This document shows, in pieces, positions 52,697 to 62,154 of a DNA stretch of 64,000 bases. The notes under the pieces are model-generated. The model did not search any database, was not told the DNA's origin, and saw only the letters and a program-made list of their open reading frames with translations. The stretch is taken from positions 248,001 through 312,000 of the forward strand of contig NZ_LFLU01000005.1 of NCBI RefSeq assembly GCF_001189965.1, in the 5' to 3' direction. How positions within the stretch are numbered: the first letter of the stretch is position 1; each line of letters opens with the position of its first letter. This DNA is from Herbaspirillum rhizosphaerae. Lineage in GTDB: Bacteria > Pseudomonadota > Gammaproteobacteria > Burkholderiales > Burkholderiaceae_D. A program made the position numbers and the translations under genes.

Positions 52697-55234
52697 TTAC
52701 TGCAATTTCGTTGTCGCTTCAAATTTCTCGAAGGCCTCCAGGACGGTTTTTTCCAACTCGTCGTTATCCCAAGGCTTGACGAGGAATTTATATATGGCGC
52801 CCTGGTTAATTGCCTGCGTGACGCTTTGCAGATTCGCATGCCCTGTTAACATGATCCGTACCGTGTTGGGAAACATGTGGCTCACCTTTTCCAACAATTC
52901 AGTTCCCAATACATCAGGCATCTGATGATCCGTAAGTACGACACCGATTTGATGTTTCGCCAGGATTTCGAAGGCTTCCGTCGCGTGACTGGCTGTAAAT
53001 ATCTGATAACCGGAACGGCTCAGTGTGCGTCGTATTGCGGAGAGGATATTCACCTCATCGTCTACGACAAGCAATGCGCGGGCATAGGATTGCCGGCGAA
53101 TGGATTCCATTGGTAAAGAAATATCACGCTCAAGCAGCGAGGTGCAGTCCTGGGCCGGCAGAGGCGTACTGAAATAGTAGCCTTGAATTTTGTCGCATCC
53201 CTCGGCATGGAGCATTTTGAGTTGGCTGATAGTTTCAACACCCTCGGCGATGACTTCCAGACGCAGGCTTTTTGCGATGGCAATAATGGATCTGCAAATG
53301 GCCAAGTCATGCGGATCTTCCACCAGATCGCGCACAAACGACCTGTCGATCTTAAGCCGGCCGACAGGAAATCTCTTCAGATAACTCAGATTGGAATAAC
53401 CGGTACCGAAATCATCAATAGAAAGCGTAATGCCGAGTTTTCGCAAATGGACCATGATGGCAATACTCTTCTCAGGATCGTCCATCGAAACACTCTCGGT
53501 CAACTCCAATTCGAGAAACTGAGGGTCTAGTTTAGATTCGTCAAGAATGTGGCCAAGTAGTACCTTGAGATCTTTTTCCGTGAACTGCATCGCGGATAGG
53601 TTTACCGCGATAGTCCCCGGCTTGAATCCCATCTCTTGCCACGCCTTGCACTGGCGACATGCCGTTCTCAGTACCCATTCGCCCAATTCAAAGATCAAAT
53701 CGGACTCTTCCGCCAACGCGATAAATTCGGCGGGCATGAGCAATCCTCTTTCAGGATGATTCCATCGAACCAATGCTTCGAATCCGGCGATTCTTCCATT
53801 CTTCAAAGATACCTGCGGCTGATAGTGCAATACAAGGGCATCATGTCGGATGGCATCTCTCAGCTGAGTAGCGAGAACATGGCGGAGTGCAATTTCCTTA
53901 TTGAAGTCTGGAGAATAGAATTGATGATGGTCGTGGATACTCAACTGTGCACGATGCAAAGCAATTTCGGCATAGTGCAATAGAGTTTCTGACGTGTGAG
54001 TGTCGTTGGGGGAAATGGAAATGCCAAGTTTGGGAAACAGGTGGACGCTGGGTTGATCCGGGATCGGATAAGGATCCATTAATATTCGAATCAAATCTCC
54101 AATGACAATATCCAGCTCGTTCTGCTCTGCACCTTCTAACAAGACAGCAAAAACGCCATCGGAATATTGTGCAATTGTTGCTTCTTCAGGACGTTTCCAG
54201 GACTGCAGGCGTTGTGCCACGGCGATAGATAGAGCGATGCTTGCCTGTGTGCCGAGTGCGTCCCGGATCTGAGTATGACCGTTCAATTCAACGAGCAGAA
54301 GTACAACCAACGTGTCGTCTGATTCCCTCCGCAGAATGGCTTGGTTTAAACGATCTCGCAAAACTACGCGATTTGGTAATCCTGTAACGTGGTCGAAGTG
54401 GCTCAATTGATAAATTTTTTCTTCAGCCTCTTGCCACTCAGTAATATCGATGCCGCTAATGATGAAAATAGTTTTGAAATAACGATTTTCCAAAATATTC
54501 AGAGAGCAGAGAATGGTACGTGGCCGGCCATCGTGTGCAAGCCATTCACTCTGATACTGCAGCGGAAACAATGACCGTTCAGTTTTTTGATAGCGCTCTT
54601 TTTCGTCGAGTGCCTGGGAGGGAGTAAAGAACACATCCCAGAAGCACAATCCCAGAACATCCGCGCCTGCATAGCCGGTGGACTTTTCTCCTGCATGGTT
54701 GAAGCGAAGTATGCGACCTTCTAAATCGAGCATGACGCCTATGGCGCCGGCGGTGTCAAAGACAGTGGAAAGCAGATGACTCTCTGCATATAGTATCTCT
54801 TCGGTTCTTCGTCTAATTGCACGTTCATGGGACTCTTGTAGTGCACGGCGTACGGACGACGGCAGGCGCGCAATATTACTTTTAAGGACATAGTCGTAGG
54901 CGCCCACCCTCAGTGCCTGAATCGCAAGTTCTTCGCCAATTGTTCCGGAGACAAAGATAAAGGGGACGTCAGGAGTTTGTTCCTTGGCAATGCGCAGAGC
55001 AGTCATTCCGTCAAAAACCGGCAGCGAAAAGTCGCACAAGATGATGTCTACGCGACCTTGCAGTGCATGCAGAAAATCGGCAGGTGTGTCAACACGTTCA
55101 AAAGAAGAGTGCAGGCCGGATCGTTCAAGTTCGTGATACACGAGCTGAGCGTCTTCAATTACATCCTCGACAAAGATAATGCGAAGGTTTTCTTCTGAGT
55201 ATGAAGGAAACTCAGCAAGCGCCGCTTTATACAT
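52697..55234 (-). CDS. REC-PAS-GGDEF(degenerate)-EAL-REC c-di-GMP signalling protein
   Basis: An 845-residue soluble protein. Order: receiver 1 (about 18-130; Asp68 in LCDFSLP), PAS (about 145-270), GGDEF-like (275-440), EAL (450-695) and receiver 2 (715-835; Asp in LTDHQMP, then FLVKPWD). The cyclase motif is replaced by SDGVF and the metal site reads VELNGHTQ, so synthesis of c-di-GMP is unlikely. The EAL domain keeps FEALVRW, VNLSAMQF, ELTES, DDFGTGYSNL and EGVET, so it should be an active phosphodiesterase. Two receivers imply control by two inputs. Divergent from a histidine kinase gene across a 282-base gap with no other gene. AT-richer than the neighbours. Confidence 0.9.
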   Translation of the reverse strand: MYKAALAEFPSYSEENLRIIFVEDVIEDAQLVYHELERSGLHSSFERVDTPADFLHALQGRVDIILCDFSLPVFDGMTALRIAKEQTPDVPFIFVSGTIGEELAIQALRVGAYDYVLKSNIARLPSSVRRALQESHERAIRRRTEEILYAESHLLSTVFDTAGAIGVMLDLEGRILRFNHAGEKSTGYAGADVLGLCFWDVFFTPSQALDEKERYQKTERSLFPLQYQSEWLAHDGRPRTILCSLNILENRYFKTIFIISGIDITEWQEAEEKIYQLSHFDHVTGLPNRVVLRDRLNQAILRRESDDTLVVLLLVELNGHTQIRDALGTQASIALSIAVAQRLQSWKRPEEATIAQYSDGVFAVLLEGAEQNELDIVIGDLIRILMDPYPIPDQPSVHLFPKLGISISPNDTHTSETLLHYAEIALHRAQLSIHDHHQFYSPDFNKEIALRHVLATQLRDAIRHDALVLHYQPQVSLKNGRIAGFEALVRWNHPERGLLMPAEFIALAEESDLIFELGEWVLRTACRQCKAWQEMGFKPGTIAVNLSAMQFTEKDLKVLLGHILDESKLDPQFLELELTESVSMDDPEKSIAIMVHLRKLGITLSIDDFGTGYSNLSYLKRFPVGRLKIDRSFVRDLVEDPHDLAICRSIIAIAKSLRLEVIAEGVETISQLKMLHAEGCDKIQGYYFSTPLPAQDCTSLLERDISLPMESIRRQSYARALLVVDDEVNILSAIRRTLSRSGYQIFTASHATEAFEILAKHQIGVVLTDHQMPDVLGTELLEKVSHMFPNTVRIMLTGHANLQSVTQAINQGAIYKFLVKPWDNDELEKTVLEAFEKFEATTKLQ

Positions 55235-55516
55235 AGACTTTGTACCGGAAGGAAAGATCTGGACCGAAATTGGCCGCGAAAATTGCTGCTACGCCCGACA
55301 CTGAATTTCATGGTATGCCTATGGCAGGTTAAAGACAACGTATCTCTGTCCTCAACCAGTCAAGAGAGTTGCTGAATTGAATTGCTTGTATTGGTCTTTG
55401 CTGATAATAATGTGTCTACAGGAGACAGCATTGGCAGGATAGTCGTACAAAAAGGAACTATAAATACCGGCTGCCAGTTGTTATCAAGCGTCTGTAAGGC
55501 TATTACCCTATAGATC

Positions 55517-56797
55517 ATGAACCAACAATTCGAAACCTTCGAATCGAACGCGCCCATCGCCCAGCCGATGGAGATGACGCAGAGATTTGAGTATCTGATC
55601 GCGAACACTCCTGCAATCATCTATAGCAGTGTGCCGTCGGGGGATTTCAAGATGACCTTCGTCAGTGAAAACGCGTCGAGAGTGTTGGGCTATGCTCCCC
55701 AGGAGATGGTTGACGATCCCAATTTCTGGTTCGACCATATTCATCCCGACGATGCGCCGAACATATTCTCCAGCCTGGCCCTGTTGTTTGTTGAGGGAGA
55801 GCGGGCCTATGAGTATCGTTTTCTCACCAAAGACAGGCGGTATTTGTGGATGCACGACAGCTTGCGTCTTATCCGAGATGAAAATAACAATCCGATCGAG
55901 GTTATAGGCTCCTTAACCAACATCACCGAGAGAAAGTTGATGGAAGAAGCTCTGCACCGTACGGGAGAGGAGCAACGCAATCTGATTGAAAAGCTGAAGG
56001 AGACGCAAGCCCAGCTTCTGCAGTCGGAAAAGATGGCTTCGATTGGTCAACTGGCAGCAGGCGTTGCACATGAAATCAACAATCCTGTTGGGTTCGTCAG
56101 TTCCAACATGAAATCCTTGAATACCTATGTCGATAAGCTGCTGCAAGTGGTCATGCGGCAAGAAGAATTGTTGCAACAAGATGAACTCAGCGCCGATCTG
56201 AAAAGCCAGGCGAAGAAATTAAGCATGGAGGCAGATCTGGCGTATCTGAGAGAAGACGTCGTCGATCTGATTGCCGAGTCTTTGGACGGCCTTAAGCGCG
56301 TGAAAGACATCGTTCAGTCCTTGAAGGACTTTTCGCACGTCGGTGAAAGCGACTGGCAGATGGTAGATGTTGCCAAAGGCTTGGAAAGCACGATCACTAT
56401 CGCCAACAATGAACTTAAATACAAAGCTGTCATTGAAAAGCATTACGGTGTGTTGCCTCTGATAAAAGGTCTTGCTTCTCAATTGAATCAGGTATTCATG
56501 AACCTTCTGGTAAACGCTGCACATGCTATCTCTGAAAGAGGCACTATCAGTATCCATACAGAATGCAAAGAAGATTGGGTGTTCATACGGATTCAAGATA
56601 CCGGCTGCGGCATCCCTCCAGAAAATCTGTCGCGCATTTTTGAACCATTTTTCACGACCAAGCCTGTTGGAAGCGGCACGGGACTGGGCTTGTCGTTGTC
56701 CTATGGGATTGTACAAAAACACAATGGACGGATCGAGGTGCAAAGCGAAGTAGGTATCGGCACAAGTTTTACAGTCTGTCTTCCCGTCAGTCAGTAG
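55517..56797 (+). CDS. Soluble PAS histidine kinase
   Basis: A 426-residue cytoplasmic kinase without membrane segments: PAS/PAC (about 22-140), a short coiled coil (140-172), the H-box GVAHEINNP with His185, and a HATPase_c domain with N-box ([15 protein letters not shown]), G1 ([15 protein letters not shown]) and G2 ([11 protein letters not shown]). No receiver is attached, so its partner is probably one of the receiver proteins next to it. First plus-strand gene of the signalling island; weak ribosome site. Confidence 0.9.
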   Translation: MNQQFETFESNAPIAQPMEMTQRFEYLIANTPAIIYSSVPSGDFKMTFVSENASRVLGYAPQEMVDDPNFWFDHIHPDDAPNIFSSLALLFVEGERAYEYRFLTKDRRYLWMHDSLRLIRDENNNPIEVIGSLTNITERKLMEEALHRTGEEQRNLIEKLKETQAQLLQSEKMASIGQLAAGVAHEINNPVGFVSSNMKSLNTYVDKLLQVVMRQEELLQQDELSADLKSQAKKLSMEADLAYLREDVVDLIAESLDGLKRVKDIVQSLKDFSHVGESDWQMVDVAKGLESTITIANNELKYKAVIEKHYGVLPLIKGLASQLNQVFMNLLVNAAHAISERGTISIHTECKEDWVFIRIQDTGCGIPPENLSRIFEPFFTTKPVGSGTGLGLSLSYGIVQKHNGRIEVQSEVGIGTSFTVCLPVSQ

Positions 56798-56860
56798 TCT
56801 GCGACAAATTCATACACCTGAGAACTCGTAGTGCAGAGTTGATAGAAAAGGGCCTTAAGT

Positions 56861-58210
56861 ATGTCGAATACCAATACCGCTTCGGATTCTCCAGATGCAG
56901 GGAGCATCATGTCGCCTTCCGTCATTCTCCTCGTTGACGATGAAGCGAGCATCTTGTCATCCCTTAAGCGTGTACTCCGGCCTAAAGGCTATACGCTTAT
57001 CACTGCGGAAAGTGGCGCCGAAGGGCTGCGGCTTCTCGAAGAACATGCGGTCGATCTGATCATCTCCGATATGCGTATGCCGGAGATGACAGGCGCGCAG
57101 TTTCTGGGAAAGGCCAAAGAACGCTATCCAGAGGTGACGCGCATTCTGTTGACGGGATACTCAGAAATTACATCGACAGTGTCTGCCATTAATGACGGTG
57201 GCATTTATCACTATCTTCAAAAACCTTGGGATGAACAAGATCTCATATTGACGATACAGCGCGCCTTGGAGCAGCAACAACTAAAAAGGGAAGCGGCAAG
57301 ACTTAATGAAGTGGTTCGAAAACAGAACGAAGAACTCCTGACATTTAATGCACGGCTAGAAAAACAAGTTCAGGCTCGTACTGAAGAAATTCGCCAGACA
57401 GTGATGTTCCTTGAAAACAGCCAGGCAGAAATTAAACTGAATTTCTTGACGATGCTCAAGGTCTTCTCGAACATGATTGAGTTGCGCTCGGGCATGCTCG
57501 GTGGACAATCTGACCGCGTCAGCGCGTTGTGCCGCAGCTTGGGAAAAAAATTCAAGCTGCCTGAAATTGAAATACAGGATCTGGCAATTGCAGGGCTACT
57601 CCATGCCATCGGGAAAATCGGATTGCCTGATGAACTCATTCGCAAGCCTCAAGAGAAGATGTCCGGTGAGGAATCACGGGCTTTCATGACGCATCCCGTC
57701 AAAGGGCATATGGTGTTGACGCCTGTAGCTGCATTTAATGATGTCGGCGATCTGATTCTTTACCAATATGAGCGTTACGACGGGAGGGGCCTGCCGGAAG
57801 GAATTGCCGGAGACAAGATTCCCCTGGGCGCTCGTATTCTGGCTGTCGCACGGGATTTCGAGGCCTTGCGATCCGGGGCAATTGCCACGCTGCCTCTTCC
57901 GCTGGACAAGTCGGTACAAATCATCAAATCCCAAAGCGGTCATCGTTACGATCCCGCTGTGGTGGATAGTTTTGTTGCACTCGTCAATGAGGGCGACTCT
58001 CTGCTGTCTGAACAATCGAGAGATATCAAGTCACGCGACCTTGAGGTCGGCATGCAACTGGCGGAGGACTTGCGGACTAATGAGGGAGTGCTTCTTATCG
58101 TCCGGGATTCCATTATTTCCGCAAACAACATTCAACAGATCCGCAAGTTCGAACAATTGGAAGACACCGCTTTGCAGATATCGGTCAAGATTTTGGAAAA
58201 AGATGCTTAG
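56861..58210 (+). CDS. Receiver plus degenerate HD-GYP protein with C-terminal accessory domain
   Basis: A 449-residue protein: receiver (about 20-135; Asp70 in ISDMRMP), coiled coil (140-195), HD-GYP-like domain (200-375) and a small C-terminal domain (385-445). The layout is that of RpfG-type phosphodiesterases, but key residues are changed: the HD pair is His248-Ala249 (LLHAIGK) and the HHExWDGxGYP segment is YQYERYDGRGLP (301-312), so most metal ligands are gone. It is probably a non-catalytic binding or output protein. It follows the kinase gene by 63 bases, and AAAGGG precedes the ATG. Confidence 0.88.
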   Translation: MSNTNTASDSPDAGSIMSPSVILLVDDEASILSSLKRVLRPKGYTLITAESGAEGLRLLEEHAVDLIISDMRMPEMTGAQFLGKAKERYPEVTRILLTGYSEITSTVSAINDGGIYHYLQKPWDEQDLILTIQRALEQQQLKREAARLNEVVRKQNEELLTFNARLEKQVQARTEEIRQTVMFLENSQAEIKLNFLTMLKVFSNMIELRSGMLGGQSDRVSALCRSLGKKFKLPEIEIQDLAIAGLLHAIGKIGLPDELIRKPQEKMSGEESRAFMTHPVKGHMVLTPVAAFNDVGDLILYQYERYDGRGLPEGIAGDKIPLGARILAVARDFEALRSGAIATLPLPLDKSVQIIKSQSGHRYDPAVVDSFVALVNEGDSLLSEQSRDIKSRDLEVGMQLAEDLRTNEGVLLIVRDSIISANNIQQIRKFEQLEDTALQISVKILEKDA

Positions 58211-58227
58211 CGGAGGAGCGAAAAACT

Positions 58228-59046
58228 ATGTCGGAAGAAGCGATTCCTGAGGCATTTCGGCGCCGATTGTTGTTGGTCGATGATGAAATCAACATCTTGT
58301 CGGCCCTGAAACGCCTGCTGCGTCAAGACAAGTACGACATCATGACTGCTAACAACGGCCAAGAAGCTTTGGATGCTTTGAAGGAAAATCCAGTAGACGT
58401 CATCGTCACAGATCAACGTATGCCAGGAATGACAGGCGTAGAGTTTTTGCGTCTGGCCAAAGAATCCTATCCGGACACCATTAGGATTGTTCTGAGCGGC
58501 TATACGGAGCTACAGTCGGTCACTGATGCGGTCAATGAAGGCGCTGTGTATAAATTTCTTACCAAGCCTTGGGACGATGTTCAACTAAGAGGACATGTGG
58601 CGGAAGCCTTCCGAAGAAAAGAAATGGCAGATGAAAATCTGCGTCTGCAACGTCAGCTTCAAATAGCAAATTCAGCACTGGAGAGCACGAATCATGCGTT
58701 GGACAAATTGCTGAGAGAGCAGGAAGAGCGGATTGAAAATGATGAAGTGAGCCTGCAAATTACGCATGAGATCCTGGCGCATGTCAGTACCCCCATACTT
58801 GGCATCGATGATGAGAAAAATATCGTGTTCATCAATGCTGCAGCGCAAGAGCTTCTGGGTCACTCCAATACTTTTCTCGGTATGAAGATGGCGCGTAATG
58901 CTCCCCAATTGGAACAGGCGCTGAATCAAGCCAGCACAGAAATTATCTTTCACAACGAGCGTTATAAGGTTCTCACCCATCCTATGGGGAAAAACTCTCG
59001 CTCCAAAGGGAAGCTGATGACACTCATTAAATTGGACGCGAGCTAA
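58228..59046 (+). CDS. Receiver-coiled coil-PAS protein
   Basis: A 272-residue soluble protein: receiver (about 12-130; Asp62 in VTDQRMP, FLTKPWDD), coiled coil (135-175) and a C-terminal PAS-like domain (about 178-265). No enzymatic or DNA-binding output is seen. Its receiver closely resembles receiver 2 of the 845-residue protein (VDDE-NILSA, GA-YKFL-KPWD), which suggests duplication. GGAGG precedes the ATG. Probably an adaptor or phosphate sink. Confidence 0.85.
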   Translation: MSEEAIPEAFRRRLLLVDDEINILSALKRLLRQDKYDIMTANNGQEALDALKENPVDVIVTDQRMPGMTGVEFLRLAKESYPDTIRIVLSGYTELQSVTDAVNEGAVYKFLTKPWDDVQLRGHVAEAFRRKEMADENLRLQRQLQIANSALESTNHALDKLLREQEERIENDEVSLQITHEILAHVSTPILGIDDEKNIVFINAAAQELLGHSNTFLGMKMARNAPQLEQALNQASTEIIFHNERYKVLTHPMGKNSRSKGKLMTLIKLDAS

Positions 59047-59052
59047 ACAACC

Positions 59053-59370
59053 ATGGCCGAAATTGATTCGTCTCGCGAGACACTCCTGAGTGACGCAAAG
59101 CCAGGCATGGTATTGGCGGAAGCAGTGCTGGACAAGGCCGGTACTCGCTTGATTTCTCCCGGTGTGGAATTGACTGAAAAATCGATTCACGCATTGAAGC
59201 AGCGCGGCATACAAAGCATCACAGTACAGCCGTCGGTTACAGAAGATGGACACAACGAAGCACAGGAGCAGAAACTGCAAAGATTAGATGCGCTGTTCAG
59301 GAACAGTCTCGACGGAGAAGCCAATCGGCTCCTGCTGGATTCGCTCAGGCGTTACAGGAAGATGCCATGA
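59053..59370 (+). CDS. Small stand-alone protein resembling the HD-GYP accessory domain
   Basis: A 105-residue protein without recognised name. Residues about 14-55 (AKPGMVLAEAVLDKAGTRLI, then SIHALKQRGI) resemble the C-terminal domain of the 449-residue HD protein two genes upstream (LEVGMQLAEDLRTNEGVLLI, then NIQQIRKFEQL). The rest is a charged helical tail. It overlaps the HDOD gene by 4 bases, so it is co-translated with it and probably works with it. Confidence 0.7.
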   Translation: MAEIDSSRETLLSDAKPGMVLAEAVLDKAGTRLISPGVELTEKSIHALKQRGIQSITVQPSVTEDGHNEAQEQKLQRLDALFRNSLDGEANRLLLDSLRRYRKMP

Positions 59371-60224
59371 CCCCCTTAACCGGCGAGGAAATCAGCGAGG
59401 CGGTTCTCCGGCTTCCTTCGCTACCCCACATCGTGATGGAGCTTGTTGACGCGCTTGACAACGGCGATGTGGACACCAATACGCTTGCACAAAAAATCTC
59501 GCACGACCAGGCCTTGACTGCGAAGGTGCTGGGGTTGGCCAATTCGTCGTTTTACGGAATGCAAAGCAAAGTGGGATCTATCCCACATGCAGTTGCCGTA
59601 CTGGGATTCAATAGCGTTCGTTCTCTGGTTACAGCTGCTGCAATTGTAGGAACTTTTTCTGAGGGAAAGTCGAAGGAACTTAACTACACGGAATTTTGGA
59701 AGCATGCCATTGCGACGGCATTGACGGCTAAAGCGATCGCAAGAAGTTGCGGAGGAAACGAAGATCAGGCTTTCATCGGTGGGCTCTTGCATAACATTGG
59801 TCGATTAGTGCTGGCAACGTATTCTCCATCGCGCTATCAAGAGGTGCTGAAATGGCGTTCTCAGCATGACGGCGACTTGGTGGCTGCAGAAATTCACATC
59901 TTTGGCATCGATCATAAAGTGGCCGGTAGTGCGGTTCTTGCGCACTGGAAGTTCCCGACATCAATTGTCGAGACATTGAATACACCCGGAAATAACAGCC
60001 TTCCTTCGCACTCTCTGGCGGCGTCCATTGTGAGCGTTGCCGATGCCATTGCCTACGGGCTGGATCTGAGTGGTGGAGAACATGATCGCGTTCCTGTGAT
60101 TCCGCAACAGGAATGGGATCTCCTGAATATGGACCAACAGACACTGATGGAGGTTTTCAGCGCCACTGAAAGACAATTCAAAGAAGCTTGCACGATCCTG
60201 GGCGCCAATGCAGGAGACAGATAG
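59367..60224 (+). CDS. HDOD domain protein
   Basis: A 285-residue HDOD protein (LPSLPHIVMELVDALD at the start, ISHDQALTAKVLGLANSSFYG, AVAVLGFNSVRSLV, and GGLLHNIGRLVL in place of an HD pair). HDOD domains are non-catalytic HD relatives found in signalling clusters. It is translationally coupled to the small gene before it and precedes the second kinase. Confidence 0.9.
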   Translation: MTPLTGEEISEAVLRLPSLPHIVMELVDALDNGDVDTNTLAQKISHDQALTAKVLGLANSSFYGMQSKVGSIPHAVAVLGFNSVRSLVTAAAIVGTFSEGKSKELNYTEFWKHAIATALTAKAIARSCGGNEDQAFIGGLLHNIGRLVLATYSPSRYQEVLKWRSQHDGDLVAAEIHIFGIDHKVAGSAVLAHWKFPTSIVETLNTPGNNSLPSHSLAASIVSVADAIAYGLDLSGGEHDRVPVIPQQEWDLLNMDQQTLMEVFSATERQFKEACTILGANAGDR

Positions 60225-60253
60225 AAGTCTGGATTATTTGGGAGGTAGAAATC

Positions 60254-61693
60254 GTGTCATTTCTCAGTTCGCAGAATCAGCTGTCAGAGCCGCAGATATC
60301 CGAGTTCTTTGATGGCTGTCCCGTACCTGCATTCGCGATCGACAGCAATCATCTTATTACGCATTGGAATAAGGCCTGCGAGCATATTCTCGGCGTATCT
60401 GCGGCGCAGATGGTGGGGACAAAAAATCAATGGAAGCCGTTCTATCTGTATGAGCGGCCCGTGCTTGCGGATCTGATTGTTGCCGGATCTCTCGAGAATG
60501 TCGTAGGAACCTATTACCACGACGACGATAAGTTTCGTAGTTCGGTAGTCATTCCGGGCGCCGTAGAGGCTGAAAAATTCTTTCCTCATCTTGGACATGA
60601 TGGTCGGTGGTTATACTTTTCGGCGGCGCCCTTACGCGCACCTTCCGGGGAGATTGTCGGCGCCATCGAGGTACTGCAGGATGTTACCGCCCAAAAGTCC
60701 GCAGAGTTGGATTTGAGAAGAATGCATCAGGATCTGGAGCTTCAGGTGGTGAAGCGCACACATGAACTTGCTGCAGCCAATGAAAAAATGGAAGAGGATT
60801 TGCGGCGCCTCACGGCGGCAGAGGCTGAGCTTGTTCGGAGAAACGCAGAGCTGACTGAAGTCAATCGAAAATTATCCATGACCCAAGAGCAGCTGATGCA
60901 ATCTGAAAAGCTTGCCTCCATCGGCCAGCTTGCTGCTGGAGTTGCCCATGAAATCAACAATCCAATCGGATATATTTTTTCGAATTTCAGCACACTCGAA
61001 ATTTATATCGATTCACTATTAAAAATACTCACGGCCTATGAAAAGTTAGATAAAGATCGAGGTTCAACAGTGCTTTATCAGGAGCTGAACGCTGTGCGGA
61101 AAGACGTTGAAATAGATTATTTGAAAGAGGATATTCCCGCGTTGATGAGCGAGTCCCGAGAAGGAATCACACGCGTCAGAAAGATTGTGCAAGACCTTAA
61201 GGATTTCTCCCGAACCGACACCGCTTTGGAATGGCAATGGGCCAACTTGCATCAGGGCATAGATTCAACATTGAACATCGTCAATAACGAAATCAAATAT
61301 AAAGCAGATGTCATCAAAAACTATGGAAACCTGCCGGATGTTGAATGTTTGCCGAGCCAGATCAATCAGGTAGTGATGAATCTGGTCGTCAATGCCGCCC
61401 ACGCCATCAACGGAGGGCGCGGCACCATATCCATCACCACCAAGGTAGTCGATGCGGACGTTCAGATTGAAGTGGAAGATACCGGGGCCGGGATCGCTCC
61501 TGAAAACCTCTCCAGAATATTTGATCCGTTTTTCACTACCAAACCCGTTGGTCAAGGAACAGGACTAGGTTTGTCTTTATCGTACGGCATCATGCAGAAG
61601 CATCAGGGCAGCATTCAGGTAAATAGCATCATGGGTCAAGGCACCACTTTTACGTTGAGGCTACCCATCAGGCATGATGCCCCGCAAAGCTAA
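60254..61693 (+). CDS. Soluble PAS histidine kinase with long coiled coil
   Basis: A 479-residue cytoplasmic kinase. GTG start at 60254, chosen because GGGAGG lies eight bases upstream; an ATG further upstream would overlap the HDOD gene. PAS (about 12-150), coiled coil (150-215), H-box GVAHEINNP with His232, and HATPase_c ([41 protein letters not shown]). The kinase core is strongly similar to that of the kinase at 55517, so the two are paralogues. No attached receiver. Last gene of the island. Confidence 0.9.
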   Translation: MSFLSSQNQLSEPQISEFFDGCPVPAFAIDSNHLITHWNKACEHILGVSAAQMVGTKNQWKPFYLYERPVLADLIVAGSLENVVGTYYHDDDKFRSSVVIPGAVEAEKFFPHLGHDGRWLYFSAAPLRAPSGEIVGAIEVLQDVTAQKSAELDLRRMHQDLELQVVKRTHELAAANEKMEEDLRRLTAAEAELVRRNAELTEVNRKLSMTQEQLMQSEKLASIGQLAAGVAHEINNPIGYIFSNFSTLEIYIDSLLKILTAYEKLDKDRGSTVLYQELNAVRKDVEIDYLKEDIPALMSESREGITRVRKIVQDLKDFSRTDTALEWQWANLHQGIDSTLNIVNNEIKYKADVIKNYGNLPDVECLPSQINQVVMNLVVNAAHAINGGRGTISITTKVVDADVQIEVEDTGAGIAPENLSRIFDPFFTTKPVGQGTGLGLSLSYGIMQKHQGSIQVNSIMGQGTTFTLRLPIRHDAPQS

Positions 61694-61815
61694 GGAAGAT
61701 TGAATAAATCTCACGGCTATCCGGCTTCTAAGGGATTCTCTGATATTTTTTGCAACATCGCTGATCTAAAGTACCTCTCATGCTGCGAGAGCAAACCATG
61801 AGACGGGAGAAGACG

Positions 61816-62025
61816 ATGGGATACGAAGATAAGCTTTTATATATCACCCCAGACATGGTTCTGGAAGCGCAAGAAAATCCGAAAGGATGGATTTATAAAA
61901 TAGACGAAGTTCTCAATCCCGGTGAATATGCTTCTTGTAGCTCAGTGATCGGGGCTTGGAAGGTGGATTCAAACGGATTATTCACCGGCGAGGTCATTCT
62001 GAATCCCAAGTACCGTCCGCACTAG
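61816..62025 (+). CDS. Small hypothetical protein
   Basis: A 69-residue protein that I do not recognise (MGYEDKLLYITPDMVLEAQE start). It is acidic, without signal peptide or membrane segment. The ATG at 61816 follows GGGAGAAGACG; two earlier in-frame Met codons (from 61780) have no good ribosome site. It stands alone after the signalling island and is convergent with lysR. Confidence 0.55.
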   Translation: MGYEDKLLYITPDMVLEAQENPKGWIYKIDEVLNPGEYASCSSVIGAWKVDSNGLFTGEVILNPKYRPH

Positions 62026-62154
62026 GGCCTGCTAACAATTAATTTGCGGGTGCGAACGCGCGGCAAGCGACGCCTGCCGCCGTTCCCGACTCATCCGCCA
62101 TCTACCATGGCGCTTTGTGCCGCTGCAAGATCATTTCGCATCTCATGACATTTT

